Assembly (NCBI RefSeq): GCF_001426245.1
Contig: NZ_LMCM01000001.1
Span: 808,625-872,624 of the forward strand
Length of the DNA: 64,000 bases
Direction: 5' to 3'
Source of the DNA: Phycicoccus sp. Root101
GTDB taxonomy: Bacteria; Actinomycetota; Actinomycetes; Actinomycetales; Dermatophilaceae
Part shown: positions 53,936 through 62,436 of the stretch, piece by piece
How positions within the stretch are numbered: position 1 is the first letter of the stretch
How the letters are laid out: each line of letters begins with the position of its first letter
The notes under the pieces: generated by a model
The model's database searches: none
Seen by the model: only the letters and a program-made list of their open reading frames with translations
What the model was told of the DNA's origin: nothing
Program-made: the position numbers and the translations under genes

Positions 53936-54523
53936 ATGGCTCGACCCGAACCCGTGGGCACCGCCGGCCGGGTGGTCCACCGCCGCGCCGGCACCGGTCC
54001 GGCCACCTGGGCGATTGGGAGCCTGTTCGAGCACCTCCTCACCGCTGAGGAGTCCGGCGGACGGGTGGGTGTCGCCCTCGTGACGCAACCGCCCGGCACC
54101 GCCACACCGCTGCACCGGCACACGAACGAGGCCGAGGGCTTCTACCTCCTGGACGGCTCGATGACCTACCGCGCGGGCGACGAGGTGTTCGAGCTCGGTG
54201 CCGGCGACCTCATCTGGCTGCCCGCCGGCATCCCGCACGCCTTCCGCGTCACCGGCGAGCAGGCGGTCCGCTTCGTCGGCCTCAGCGATCCCGGGCACCT
54301 CTTCGACCTCTACCCGGAGGTGGGCCTGCCGGCCGCCGAGCGACGCCTGCCCGGCCCCGACGGCCGTCCCATGGGCGAGGAGATCGCCCGGTGGAACGAG
54401 GTCGGACCGCGCTACGGCCTCGAGGTGGTGGGGCCGCCGCTCCCGGAGTCCCCCGGGCCCGGCAGCGAGCGCACCGAGCGGGACTCGGACGCCCTCGCCG
54501 CGAGACCCGCGGCGTCGGGGTAG
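53936..54523 (+). CDS. Cupin domain protein
   Basis: This 195-residue protein starts at ATG 53936 behind GCGAGGAGG. The cupin core has the two motifs in order: [20 protein letters not shown] (metal ligands His, His, Glu) and then [10 protein letters not shown] (His) in residues about 58-105. The C-terminal 60 residues are variable and Pro-rich. The 3' end overlaps the 3' end of truA by 112 bases. Likely a small metal-dependent enzyme or binding protein of quercetinase-like type; the substrate is unknown. Confidence 0.85.
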   Translation: MARPEPVGTAGRVVHRRAGTGPATWAIGSLFEHLLTAEESGGRVGVALVTQPPGTATPLHRHTNEAEGFYLLDGSMTYRAGDEVFELGAGDLIWLPAGIPHAFRVTGEQAVRFVGLSDPGHLFDLYPEVGLPAAERRLPGPDGRPMGEEIARWNEVGPRYGLEVVGPPLPESPGPGSERTERDSDALAARPAASG

Positions 54524-55323
54524 ACGACCTCCTCGAGGGAGAGCCCGTGGGGCGGCATCACGCTGACGGCCGCGTCCCGCCGGGAGGCGCGCAGCACCTC
54601 GGCGGGCCAGTCGAGCGGTCGGCGCCCCTCGCCCACGGGCACCACGACCCCCACGAGCGACCGCACCATGGAGTGGCAGAACGCATCGGCCACCACCGTC
54701 GCTGCCAGGGTCCCGTCCTCCTGCCGCTCCCACGAGTACTCCAGCAGGGTGCGGACCGTCGTGGCCCCCTCCCGCTTCTTGCAGAACGCCGCGAAGTCGT
54801 TGAGCCCCACGAGAGTCCGGGCCGCGGCATCCATGGCAGCCACGTCCAGCCCGCGCTTGGTGTGCACGGTGTCCCGCCGACGCAAGGGGTCGGCGGCGGC
54901 GGGGTCGTCACACAACCGGTAGAGGTAGCGGCGGCGCAGGGCCGAGAAGCGGGCGTCGAACCCGTCCGGGGCCTCGGTCACCGCGTGCACGACCACGTCC
55001 GGTGGCAGGATCCCGCCGAGGCGGGTCCGGGCTGCGACCCCCGGCTCACGGTCGGACCGACCAGGGACGCGGGCCCAGGCCTCGGCGTCCACGTCGGCGT
55101 GCACCACCTGCCCGCGGGCGTGGACCCCCGCGTCGGTGCGCCCGGCGACCGTGAGCCGCACGGGAGCAGGCGCGCGGAGCAACGTCGTCAACGCCGCCGA
55201 CAGCTCGCCCTCGACCGTGCGCAGGCCGGGCTGGGCGGCCCACCCGGAGAAGTCGGTCCCGTCGTAGGCGAGGTCCAGCCGGACCCGGAGCGTGCCACCG
55301 CCCGACCCCGCGTCCTCGACCAT
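54412..55323 (-). CDS. truA: tRNA pseudouridine(38-40) synthase
   Basis: This 303-residue protein has the catalytic Asp64 in [17 protein letters not shown], with [20 protein letters not shown] at the N-terminus, [18 protein letters not shown] in the middle and [19 protein letters not shown] later. The C-terminal 40 residues (after [14 protein letters not shown]) are poorly conserved and overlap the cupin gene on the other strand. TruA modifies tRNA anticodon stems. In most actinobacteria it follows rplQ directly; here an MFS gene in the other orientation intervenes. Confidence 0.96.
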   Translation of the reverse strand: MVEDAGSGGGTLRVRLDLAYDGTDFSGWAAQPGLRTVEGELSAALTTLLRAPAPVRLTVAGRTDAGVHARGQVVHADVDAEAWARVPGRSDREPGVAARTRLGGILPPDVVVHAVTEAPDGFDARFSALRRRYLYRLCDDPAAADPLRRRDTVHTKRGLDVAAMDAAARTLVGLNDFAAFCKKREGATTVRTLLEYSWERQEDGTLAATVVADAFCHSMVRSLVGVVVPVGEGRRPLDWPAEVLRASRRDAAVSVMPPHGLSLEEVVYPDAAGLAARASESRSVRSLPGPGDSGSGGPTTSRP

Positions 55324-55346
55324 GCCGCCAGCCTAGCGACGCGCAG

Positions 55347-55378
55347 CACGTACCCCGACGGCTCGGTCGGGGTACGTG
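55347..55378. repeat. 13-bp perfect hairpin upstream of truA
   Basis: CACGTACCCCGAC (55347-55359) pairs with GTCGGGGTACGTG (55366-55378), with a GGCTCG loop. It sits in the divergent truA/MFS gap, 24 bases upstream of the truA start. Possibly a leftover terminator or an mRNA leader element. Confidence 0.5.
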
Positions 55379-55469
55379 GTGGGTCGGGCCGAGCCGACGG
55401 CTCGGGCCGGACGGCTCGGTCCGGGGCGACTGCACCCCACCGCCCGGCCCCGTCTGCCACAGTGTCCCG

Positions 55470-56663
55470 GTGAGCGATCCGCGGACCACGACCCCGGCCA
55501 CCTCGGAGGCCGCCCTGACCCGGCAGCGGCTGGGCATCGCCGCGACGTTCGCCACGCAAGGACTGCTGTTCATCTCGGTGACGACCCGCCTGCCACGCTT
55601 CCAGGACCGCTGGGACCTCGACGAGCTGTTCATCACCGGGCTCCTGCTCATGGTCGTCCTGCTCGCGGGGGTGGGCTCGGTCCTCACCGAACCCGGTGCC
55701 CGCCGGCTGGGCAGCGCGACCGTGCTGCGGGTCGCCTTCGGCCTGATCACGGTGGGGCTCGCCCTGGTCGCCCTCGCTCCCCAGCGGCCGGTGTTCGTCG
55801 CGGGACTGGCCGTCTACGGCCTCGGGCTCGGTGCGGTGGACGCAGCGGGCAACATGCAGGCCGTGGCCCTCGAGCACCGGTGGGGACGCACGATCCTGCC
55901 CTCCTTCCACGGTGCGTGGACGGTCGGCGGCATCATCGGCACGCTCGTCGCCATCGCCGTGACGAACGCCGGGCTCACCGCAGGGCTCCTCCCCCTCGCT
56001 GCCGTGGCAGCCCTGGCCATCGGTGCACCACTGCTGCCCCACGCCGTCTCCGCGGTCGGCGACGCACCCCCGGCCGTGGCGATCGACATCCCGTGGCGAC
56101 GGATCGGCCTGCTCGGGGCCGCGATGGTGCTCTTCTACATGGTCGACACGGCCGCGACGACGTGGGGACCGGTCTTCCTCAAGTCCGCCCACGACGCGCC
56201 GGCCTGGCTGCTCCCTCTGGCCACGCTCCCCTACCTCGTCGCCAGCGGCCTGACACGGCTCCTCGGCGACCGGGCCGTGGAACGGTTCGGCGCGGTCCCC
56301 CTCGTGCGCGGGGGCGCCGTGGCGGCGAGCCTGGGTCTGGCCGTGATCGTCTTCTCACCCACCTGGCCCGTGGCGGTGGTCGGCTTCACCGTCGTGGGCG
56401 CCTCCGTCGCGGTGATCGCCCCCCTGAGCTTCTCCGCCGCCGCGGTGGTGGCCGGTGACGGCGTGGACGGGGAGGCGCGTCGTGCCCGCGTGGACGCGGT
56501 CATCGCCCGCTTCAACCAGTTCAACTACGTCGGGGGCCTGCTCGGGGCGGTGCTCACCGGTGCCGTCGGCCAGGACTCCCTGCGCGTCGGCTTCGCGGTC
56601 CCCATGGTGCTGGTCCTGCTCATCCTCCCCCTCGCCGGCGTCTTCCGGGCCCGCCGCACCTGA
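55470..56663 (+). CDS. Major facilitator superfamily transporter
   Basis: This 397-residue protein starts at GTG 55470; the first helix begins near residue 20 (IAATFATQGLLFISVTTRLP). Twelve hydrophobic segments are visible, with GLGLGAVDAAGNMQAVALEH and WTVGGIIGTLVAIAVTNAGL typical of an MFS subgroup related to sugar and drug exporters. No regulator is adjacent. It lies between rplQ and truA in the opposite orientation, which is unusual. Confidence 0.88.
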   Translation: MSDPRTTTPATSEAALTRQRLGIAATFATQGLLFISVTTRLPRFQDRWDLDELFITGLLLMVVLLAGVGSVLTEPGARRLGSATVLRVAFGLITVGLALVALAPQRPVFVAGLAVYGLGLGAVDAAGNMQAVALEHRWGRTILPSFHGAWTVGGIIGTLVAIAVTNAGLTAGLLPLAAVAALAIGAPLLPHAVSAVGDAPPAVAIDIPWRRIGLLGAAMVLFYMVDTAATTWGPVFLKSAHDAPAWLLPLATLPYLVASGLTRLLGDRAVERFGAVPLVRGGAVAASLGLAVIVFSPTWPVAVVGFTVVGASVAVIAPLSFSAAAVVAGDGVDGEARRARVDAVIARFNQFNYVGGLLGAVLTGAVGQDSLRVGFAVPMVLVLLILPLAGVFRARRT

Positions 56664-56686
56664 CCCGGCGTCCCCACCCGGCGAGT

Positions 56687-56726
56687 TTGAAGCGTCAGCG
56701 ACGTCCTGACGTCGCTGACGCTTCAA
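56687..56726. terminator. 19-bp perfect hairpin after the MFS gene
   Basis: TTGAAGCGTCAGCGACGTC (56687-56705) pairs exactly with 56708-56726 around CT; the flanks CGAG and CTCG extend it with mismatches. Composition is less GC-rich than the other terminators here and it ends in TTCAATC. Confidence 0.75.
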
Positions 56727-56778
56727 TCTCGGCGACCCGACGCCCGGGCGCTCGCCCGTAGGGTGCCCGGGCACGGCG

Positions 56779-56813
56779 AAGGGCCGCCCACCCCGTGGGG
56801 GTGAGCGGCCCTT
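56779..56813 (-). terminator. Terminator after rplQ
   Basis: AAGGGCCGC (56779-56787) pairs with GCGGCCCTT (56805-56813), with an inner CACCCC/GGGGTG stem after one mismatch. It lies 26 bases beyond the rplQ stop on the minus strand and probably ends the alpha operon. Confidence 0.75.
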
Positions 56814-56838
56814 CGACGGTCAGCCAGTGGCTACCGGA

Positions 56839-57543
56839 TCAGGAACCGGCCTTGGTGAAGCCAGCCTTCTCGGCGTCCTCGGCGGACTTGAACCAGAACT
56901 CGGCGTGCGTCTGCTCGAACCACTGGCCGTCGGCCTCGTGGTACTTGCCGGAGTCGGCGTTGCCCTTGACGACGTAGGCCTCGTCGGGGGTGGAACCGTC
57001 CTCGTTGGCAGCGATCGCACCCTCGGGCAGCGCAGCCGCCTCGGTGGTCTCGGTCGCCTCGGTGGTCTCGGCCTTCGCCTCGTCCTCGGCGGCCTTGGTC
57101 TCGACCGCGGCCTCCTTGGCCTCGGCCTGCTTGGCGGAGCGCTTGGTGGCGGCCTCCGCCTCCTTGACCGTGGCCTTCTTCGCGATGGGCTCGCGGACGA
57201 GCTCGATCACGGCCATGGGCGCGTTGTCACCCTTGCGGGCGCCGATCTTGGTGATGCGGGTGTAGCCACCGGGACGCTCGGCCATGTCGGGCGCGATCTC
57301 GGTGAAGAGGCGGTGGACGACACCCTTGTCCTCGATGACCGACATGACGCGGCGACGCGCGTGCAGGTCACCGCGCTTGGCGAACGTCACCAGACGCTCG
57401 GCCAGCGGGCGAAGGCGCTTGGCCTTGGCCTCGGTGGTGGTGATGGAGTCGTGCTCGAACAGGGAAGCGGCCAGGTTCGCCAGGATGTGGCGCTCGTGAG
57501 CCGGACCGCCGCCGAGACGGGGACCCTTGGTGGGCGTAGGCAT
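56839..57543 (-). CDS. rplQ: 50S ribosomal protein L17 with long C-terminal extension
   Basis: This 234-residue protein; the L17 core occupies residues 1-120 ([20 protein letters not shown], then [13 protein letters not shown] and [20 protein letters not shown]). The next 60 residues are a Lys/Ala/Glu/Thr-rich linker. The last 45 residues ([20 protein letters not shown], then [16 protein letters not shown]) resemble the small 'sunset'-type module found at the ends of many actinobacterial proteins. Typical bacterial L17 is 120-130 residues; actinobacterial forms are often extended. The gene is last in the alpha operon. Confidence 0.96.
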   Translation of the reverse strand: MPTPTKGPRLGGGPAHERHILANLAASLFEHDSITTTEAKAKRLRPLAERLVTFAKRGDLHARRRVMSVIEDKGVVHRLFTEIAPDMAERPGGYTRITKIGARKGDNAPMAVIELVREPIAKKATVKEAEAATKRSAKQAEAKEAAVETKAAEDEAKAETTEATETTEAAALPEGAIAANEDGSTPDEAYVVKGNADSGKYHEADGQWFEQTHAEFWFKSAEDAEKAGFTKAGS

Positions 57544-57564
57544 GTTTGGGTTCTCCTTGGTGTG

Positions 57565-57594
57565 TGAGGTGGCGGTGTTCAGACCGCCACCTCA
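57565..57594 (-). repeat. 12-bp hairpin between rpoA and rplQ
   Basis: TGAGGTGGCGGT (57565-57576) pairs with ACCGCCACCTCA (57583-57594), with loop GTTCAG. It fills most of the 62-base gap and could set the ratio of rplQ to rpoA mRNA. Confidence 0.6.
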
Positions 57595-57605
57595 GCGGCG
57601 GTTGG

Positions 57606-58640
57606 TCAGAGCTGCTCGTCTTCGGCCAGCGCGCGGCCGTCGTCAGCGAAGTCGTCGTCGTAGTCGCCGTAGTTGTCAGCGATCGCGCTCGGGTCGAACC
57701 CGGGCGGGCTGTCCTTGAGCGCCAGGCCCATGCCGACGAGCTTGGCCTTGACCTCGTCGATCGACTTCGCACCGAAGTTGCGGATGTCGAGCAGGTCCGC
57801 CTCGCTGCGACCCACGAGCTCACCCACGGTGTGGATGCCCTCGCGCTTGAGGCAGTTGTACGAACGCACGGTGAGGTCGAGGTCCTCGATCGGCAGCGCC
57901 AGGTCGGCGGCCAGGGCGGCGTCGGTCGGCGACGGGCCCATGTCGATGCCCTCGGCCTCGACGTTGAGCTCGCGGGCCAGGCCGAACAGCTCGACCAGGG
58001 TCTTGCCGGCGGAGGCCATGGCGTCACGGGGAGCCATCGAGTTCTTGGTCTCGACGTCCACGATCAGCTTGTCGAAGTCGGTGCGCTGCTCGACACGGGT
58101 CGCCTCGACCTTGTAGGTCACGGCGAGCACGGGCGAGTAGATGGAGTCGACCGGGATGCGGCCGATCTCCTGGTCGCCGGACTTGTTCTGGTTGGCCGAG
58201 ACGTAACCGCGACCGCGCTCGACGGTCAGCTCCATCTCGACCTTGCCCTTGCCGTTGAGCGTGGCGATGTGCAGGTGGGGGTTGTGGACCTCGACACCGG
58301 CCGGGGGCGCGATGTCGGCGGCGGTGACCGGGCCGGAGCCGGTCTTGCGCAGGTACATGACCACGGGCTCGTCGTGCTCCGAGGAGACGACCAGGCCCTT
58401 GATGTTGAGGATGATCTCGGTGACGTCTTCCTTGACCCCGGGGATCGTGGAGAACTCGTGCAGCACACCGTCGATGCGGATGCTGGTCACGGCGGCACCG
58501 GGGATGCTCGACAGGAGCGTGCGGCGCATGGAGTTGCCGAGCGTGTAGCCGAAGCCGGGCTCGAGGGGCTCGATGACGAAGCGGCTGCGGTTGTCCGCAA
58601 CGACCTCTTCGCTGAGTGAGGGGCGCTGTGCGATGAGCAC
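57606..58640 (-). CDS. rpoA: RNA polymerase alpha subunit
   Basis: This 344-residue protein. The N-terminal domain begins [20 protein letters not shown] and has [20 protein letters not shown] and [18 protein letters not shown]. The C-terminal domain has [40 protein letters not shown] and [19 protein letters not shown], needed for UP-element and activator contact. It ends in an acidic tail. It starts at ATG 58640, 155 bases after rpsD, with a strong hairpin in between. Confidence 0.98.
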   Translation of the reverse strand: MLIAQRPSLSEEVVADNRSRFVIEPLEPGFGYTLGNSMRRTLLSSIPGAAVTSIRIDGVLHEFSTIPGVKEDVTEIILNIKGLVVSSEHDEPVVMYLRKTGSGPVTAADIAPPAGVEVHNPHLHIATLNGKGKVEMELTVERGRGYVSANQNKSGDQEIGRIPVDSIYSPVLAVTYKVEATRVEQRTDFDKLIVDVETKNSMAPRDAMASAGKTLVELFGLARELNVEAEGIDMGPSPTDAALAADLALPIEDLDLTVRSYNCLKREGIHTVGELVGRSEADLLDIRNFGAKSIDEVKAKLVGMGLALKDSPPGFDPSAIADNYGDYDDDFADDGRALAEDEQL

Positions 58641-58745
58641 GGGGTGATTCCTTTCTCGTCGGCGACCGCTATATGACGCCGATGAAGTCGCCGGTTCTCA
58701 ACCGGCCGGCCGGCCCACCTCTGTCTGTGGTCCGGACCAGATCCG

Positions 58746-58788
58746 CTCCGTATGGCGCGGGCGCACGCGGCGCCCGCGCCATACGGAG
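58746..58788 (-). terminator. 18-bp hairpin directly after rpsD
   Basis: CTCCGTATGGCGCGGGCG (58746-58763) pairs exactly with 58771-58788 with a 7-base loop. On the minus strand it begins eight bases after the rpsD stop. There is no U-tract, so partial termination or RNA processing between rpsD and rpoA is more likely than a full stop. Confidence 0.7.
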
Positions 58789-58795
58789 GCGTGGA

Positions 58796-59404
58796 TCAGT
58801 TCTTCGAGTAGAGCTCGACGATCAGCTGCTCGGTGAGGATCGTGTCGATCTGCTCACGGACGGGCAGCGAGTGGATCATGATCTGCAGCGTGCCCGGGAC
58901 GACCTGGAGCCAGGCCGGGGTGGGGCGCTCGCCGAAGGTCTGGCGAGCCAGCTCGATCGGGAAGGTGTTCACGGACTTGGCGCGAACGGTGATGATGTCG
59001 TACTGCTCGACGCGGTAGGACGGGACGTCCACGCGCACGCCGTTGACCTCGAAGTGGCCGTGCGTGACGAGCTGGCGAGCCGCACGACGGGTGCGGGCCA
59101 GGCCGGCGCGGTACACCACGTTGTCCAGGCGGGACTCGAGGATCTGCAGCAGGGTCTCACCGGTCTTGCCCGAGCGGCGCGAGGCCTCCTCGTAGTAACC
59201 GCGGAACTGCTTCTCCATGACGCCGTAGGTGAAGCGGGCCTTCTGCTTCTCCTGCAGCTGGGTGAGGTACTCCTTCTCCTGCATCCGGCGACGGCCGTGC
59301 TGGCCGGGCGGGAAGGGACGGAGCTCGAAGTTCTTGTCGCCGCCGACGAGGTCGACCTTGAGGCGACGCGACTTCTTGGTGATGGGGCCGGTGTAACGAG
59401 CCAT
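58796..59404 (-). CDS. rpsD: 30S ribosomal protein S4
   Basis: This 202-residue protein. The start MARYTGPITKKSRRLKVDLV is typical of the zinc-free actinobacterial form (no CxxC cluster). The S4 RNA-binding domain is in RLDNVVYRAGLARTRRAARQ, LVTHGHFEVNGVRVDVPSYR. S4 nucleates 30S assembly and in several bacteria represses the alpha operon. It lies 23 bases after rpsK. Confidence 0.98.
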   Translation of the reverse strand: MARYTGPITKKSRRLKVDLVGGDKNFELRPFPPGQHGRRRMQEKEYLTQLQEKQKARFTYGVMEKQFRGYYEEASRRSGKTGETLLQILESRLDNVVYRAGLARTRRAARQLVTHGHFEVNGVRVDVPSYRVEQYDIITVRAKSVNTFPIELARQTFGERPTPAWLQVVPGTLQIMIHSLPVREQIDTILTEQLIVELYSKN

Positions 59405-59427
59405 GAGTTTTCTCTATCTCCCAGTTC

Positions 59428-59831
59428 TCAGACGCGACGGCGCTTGGGCGGGCGGACGCCGTTGTGCGGCGAGGGGGTGACGTCGCTGATCGCGCCGACC
59501 TCGAGGCCGGTGGCGGTCAGGGAGCGGATGGCGGTCTCACGACCGGAGCCCGGGCCCTTGACGAAGACGTCGACCTTGCGCATGCCGTGCTCCATCGCGC
59601 GACGGGCGGCAGCCTCGGCAGCCATCTGCGCCGCGAACGGGGTGGACTTGCGCGAGCCCTTGAAGCCGACCTGGCCGGCAGAGGCCCACGAGATCACGGC
59701 GCCCGAGGGGTCCGTGATCGAGATGATGGTGTTGTTGAACGTGCTCTTGATGTGAGCGTGCCCGTGGGCGACGTTCTTCTTCTCCTTGCGGCGCACCTTC
59801 TTGGCGCCAGCGGTACGAGCCTTGGGAGGCA

Positions 59832-59832
<1 letters not shown>
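59428..59832 (-). CDS. rpsK: 30S ribosomal protein S11
   Basis: This 134-residue protein. The conserved segments are [40 protein letters not shown] and [20 protein letters not shown], ending [14 protein letters not shown]. Its ATG overlaps the rpsM stop by one base (TAATG), so translation is coupled. Confidence 0.98.
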
Positions 59833-60209
<377 letters not shown>

Positions 60210-60244
60210 GTTGTGTGTTCCTTTTGTTTCACCGGAGGTCTGGG

Positions 60245-60376
60245 GCAGTACCGTTCCGGGCTTGGTCCCGAAGCTTTCCTCGGGGCACCGGTCCTCGGCC
60301 TCCGGGCCGGGGGTGACGTCCTGGTCGGCATGGAAGTCGTCTGTCGACGACGCCGCGCACAGGGGCCGGGTACTGC
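60245..60376 (-). promoter_or_regulatory. Candidate alpha-operon leader RNA upstream of rpsM
   Basis: GCAGTACC (60245-60252) and GGTACTGC (60369-60376) form an 8-bp closing stem around 116 bases. Inside it, on the minus strand, smaller pairings such as CCCGAG/CTTCGGG and GTCGT/ACGAC are visible. The element ends 35 bases before the rpsM start. In E. coli, S4 binds a pseudoknot in the leader before rpsM; this element has the right position for an analogous device, but no sequence match to a known class was recognised. Confidence 0.5.
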
Positions 60377-60440
60377 GTCATTCATTTGTCTGCGCTTCTC
60401 GAAGAGATGCGACTCGTGCTCCGGGCGAACCCGGGGCGGA

Positions 60441-60457
60441 GGTCCCTGGTGGGGACC
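60441..60457 (-). repeat. Hairpin after rpmJ
   Basis: GGTCCC (60441-60446) pairs with GGGACC (60452-60457). A second small stem, CCGGG-CGAA-CCCGG, lies at 60421-60434. Both follow the rpmJ stop on the minus strand within 50 bases and may separate rpmJ from the rpsM leader. Confidence 0.45.
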
Positions 60458-60467
60458 CAGGTCATGC

Positions 60468-60581
60468 TCAGCCCTGGCGCTGCTTGTGGCGCAGGTTCTC
60501 GCAGATGACCATGACCCGACCGTGACGGCGGATCACCTTGCACTTGTCGCAGATCTTCTTGACGCTCGGCTGAACCTTCAT
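60468..60581 (-). CDS. rpmJ: 50S ribosomal protein L36 (zinc-binding C+ form)
   Basis: This 37-residue protein: [20 protein letters not shown] continuing to [11 protein letters not shown]. The zinc ligands Cys11, Cys14, Cys27 and His32 are all present, so this is the C+ form; a C- paralogue used under zinc limitation is not in this window. ATG 60581. It lies between infA and the rpsM leader. Confidence 0.97.
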   Translation of the reverse strand: MKVQPSVKKICDKCKVIRRHGRVMVICENLRHKQRQG

Positions 60582-60648
60582 AGCCTCTGCTTCGAGTCGA
60601 TCTGGCACTGCGGACCCGGACGGGTCTGCAGGTCTTGCGGGGTCGTGC

Positions 60649-60870
60649 TCAGCGGTAGCGGAAGACGATCCGGCCACGGGTCAGGTCGTACGGGCTGAGC
60701 TCCACCACCACGCGGTCCTCGGGGAGGATCCGGATGTAGTGCTGACGCATCTTGCCCGAGATGTGAGCGAGAACCTTGTGACCGTTCGTGAGCTCGACCC
60801 GGAACATCGCGTTCGGGAGAGCCTCGACGATCGTGCCCTCGATCTCGATGACACCGTCCTTCTTGGCCAT
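60649..60870 (-). CDS. infA: Translation initiation factor IF-1
   Basis: This 73-residue OB-fold protein: [20 protein letters not shown], then [20 protein letters not shown] and [18 protein letters not shown], at the family's normal length. ATG 60870 is used; the codons upstream are not conserved. It lies 67 bases upstream of rpmJ and 142 after map. Confidence 0.98.
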   Translation of the reverse strand: MAKKDGVIEIEGTIVEALPNAMFRVELTNGHKVLAHISGKMRQHYIRILPEDRVVVELSPYDLTRGRIVFRYR

Positions 60871-60922
60871 AGCCTCCACAATCTGCTGCATCGGTCTGCT
60901 CCAGGCTGGAACAGACACATCG

Positions 60923-60954
60923 ACGTCGGCACGCGCACACACGCATGCCGACGT
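60923..60954 (-). repeat. 9-bp hairpin in the map-infA gap
   Basis: ACGTCGGCA (60923-60931) pairs with TGCCGACGT (60946-60954) around a 14-base loop that contains further GCG/CGC pairing. It lies about 50 bases upstream of infA and 60 after map, so it may be a map terminator or infA leader element. Confidence 0.5.
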
Positions 60955-61012
60955 AACAGTCTACGTCAGGCCCCCCTCAGCGACGAAATCGCGCCGGGGC
61001 CCAGGTTCGGTC

Positions 61013-61861
61013 TCAGCCCTGGTCGAGCGGTGCGTATGGTGCGCCGGCGGCTGCCAGCCGCTCCTTGCCGCCGTCGAGGGCGGTGAGGACCCACAGCCCG
61101 TCGTCGGTGACCGCCACGGTGTTCTCCCAGTGGGCCGCACGCGAGCCGTCGGTGGTGACGACCGTCCAGTCGTCGGCCAGCACGCGGGTCTCCGCGGAAC
61201 CGAGGGTCACCATCGGCTCGATCGCCACGGTGACCCCGGACCGCACGACCGGGCCCTTGTCACGGACGCGGTAGTTGGGGACCTGCGGGTCCATGTGCAT
61301 GGCGGTGCCGATGCCGTGCCCGACGTAGTCCTCGATGATCCCGTAGTCGCGGCCGACCCGCTCCCCCGACGCGACGACGCTGTCCTCGACGCCGGCGCCG
61401 ACCTCGTAGAGCGACTCCCCCACGCGGAGGGCGGCGATCCCGGCCCACATGGAGTCCTCGGTGGCGTCGATGAGCTCGAGGTCCTCCGGGCGCCCGGCCT
61501 CACGACCGCCGACGATCACGGAGATCGCCGCGTCGCCGTGCCAGCCCTCGACGATGGCTCCGCAGTCGATGGAGATGAGGTCGCCCTCGGCCAGCACCCG
61601 GCTGCCCGGGATGCCGTGGACGACCTCGTCGTTCACCGAGGTGCACAGCGAGCCCTTGAAGCCGTGGTAGCCCAGGAACGACGGCGTCGCCCCGCAGCCC
61701 CGGATGTGCTCCTCGGCCAGCTCGTCGAGCTGCTTGGTGGTCATGCCCGGGCGCACGGTCTGCGCCATGAGCTGCAGGGTCTGGCCCACGACCAGCCCGG
61801 CCCTGCGCATCAGCAGGAGCTGGTCGGTGGTCTTGGTGTCGATCTTGGACCGGCCGAACAT
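61013..61861 (-). CDS. map: Methionine aminopeptidase type I
   Basis: This 282-residue enzyme removes initiator Met from nascent proteins. The metal ligands are in SIDCGAIVEGWHGDAAISV (two Asp), GHGIGTAMH (His), IEPM (Glu) and HWENTVAV (Glu). The N-terminal segment MFGRSKIDTKTTDQLLLMRR is a short actinobacterial extension without a zinc finger. ATG 61861 overlaps the adk stop by one base (TGATG), so the two are coupled. Confidence 0.97.
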   Translation of the reverse strand: MFGRSKIDTKTTDQLLLMRRAGLVVGQTLQLMAQTVRPGMTTKQLDELAEEHIRGCGATPSFLGYHGFKGSLCTSVNDEVVHGIPGSRVLAEGDLISIDCGAIVEGWHGDAAISVIVGGREAGRPEDLELIDATEDSMWAGIAALRVGESLYEVGAGVEDSVVASGERVGRDYGIIEDYVGHGIGTAMHMDPQVPNYRVRDKGPVVRSGVTVAIEPMVTLGSAETRVLADDWTVVTTDGSRAAHWENTVAVTDDGLWVLTALDGGKERLAAAGAPYAPLDQG

Positions 61862-62436
61862 CAGGAGCGAGCAACCGCTTCGAGGGCCTCGGAGATGCGC
61901 GTGAAGACCTCGTCGACCGAACCCATGCCGTCGACCTTCACGAGCAGCCCGCGCTCGGAGTACACGTCGGTGAGCGGGGCGGTCTCGCGGCGGTAGATGG
62001 CCTGACGCTCGCGGATGACCTCCTCGGTGTCGTCGTCACGGCCCTCGATCTCGGCCCGCTTGAGCAGCCGGGCCACGACGGCGTCCTCGTCCACGGTCAG
62101 CTCGAGGACGACCTCGAGGGTGTGGCCGTGCTCGGCGAGGATCGCGTCGAGGGCGTCGACCTGGGCCGAGGTCCGGGGGTAGCCGTCGAGGAGGAAGCCC
62201 TTCTCGGCGTCGTCCTCGAACAGGCGGTCGCGCACGATCGCGTTGGTGATGTCGTCGGTGACGTAGCCACCGGACGCCAGCACCTCCTTGACCTGCTTGC
62301 CCAGGGGGGTCTCGTTCTTGATGTTGGCGCGGAAGATGTCACCGGTGGAGATCGCGGGGATGCCGAAGGACTCGGCGATCCTGGCGGCCTGGGTGCCCTT
62401 ACCGGCGCCCGGGGGGCCGAGGATGATCAGACGCAT
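61861..62436 (-). CDS. adk: Adenylate kinase (short-LID form)
   Basis: This 191-residue protein. The P-loop is LGPPGAGKGTQAARIAESFG (residues 5-24), followed by ISTGDIFRANI and the NMP-binding FLLDGYPRTSAQ. It lacks the long zinc LID insertion of larger adenylate kinases, as usual in actinobacteria. ATG 62436 overlaps the secY stop by one base and its own stop overlaps map, making secY-adk-map one tightly coupled unit. Confidence 0.98.
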   Translation of the reverse strand: MRLIILGPPGAGKGTQAARIAESFGIPAISTGDIFRANIKNETPLGKQVKEVLASGGYVTDDITNAIVRDRLFEDDAEKGFLLDGYPRTSAQVDALDAILAEHGHTLEVVLELTVDEDAVVARLLKRAEIEGRDDDTEEVIRERQAIYRRETAPLTDVYSERGLLVKVDGMGSVDEVFTRISEALEAVARS

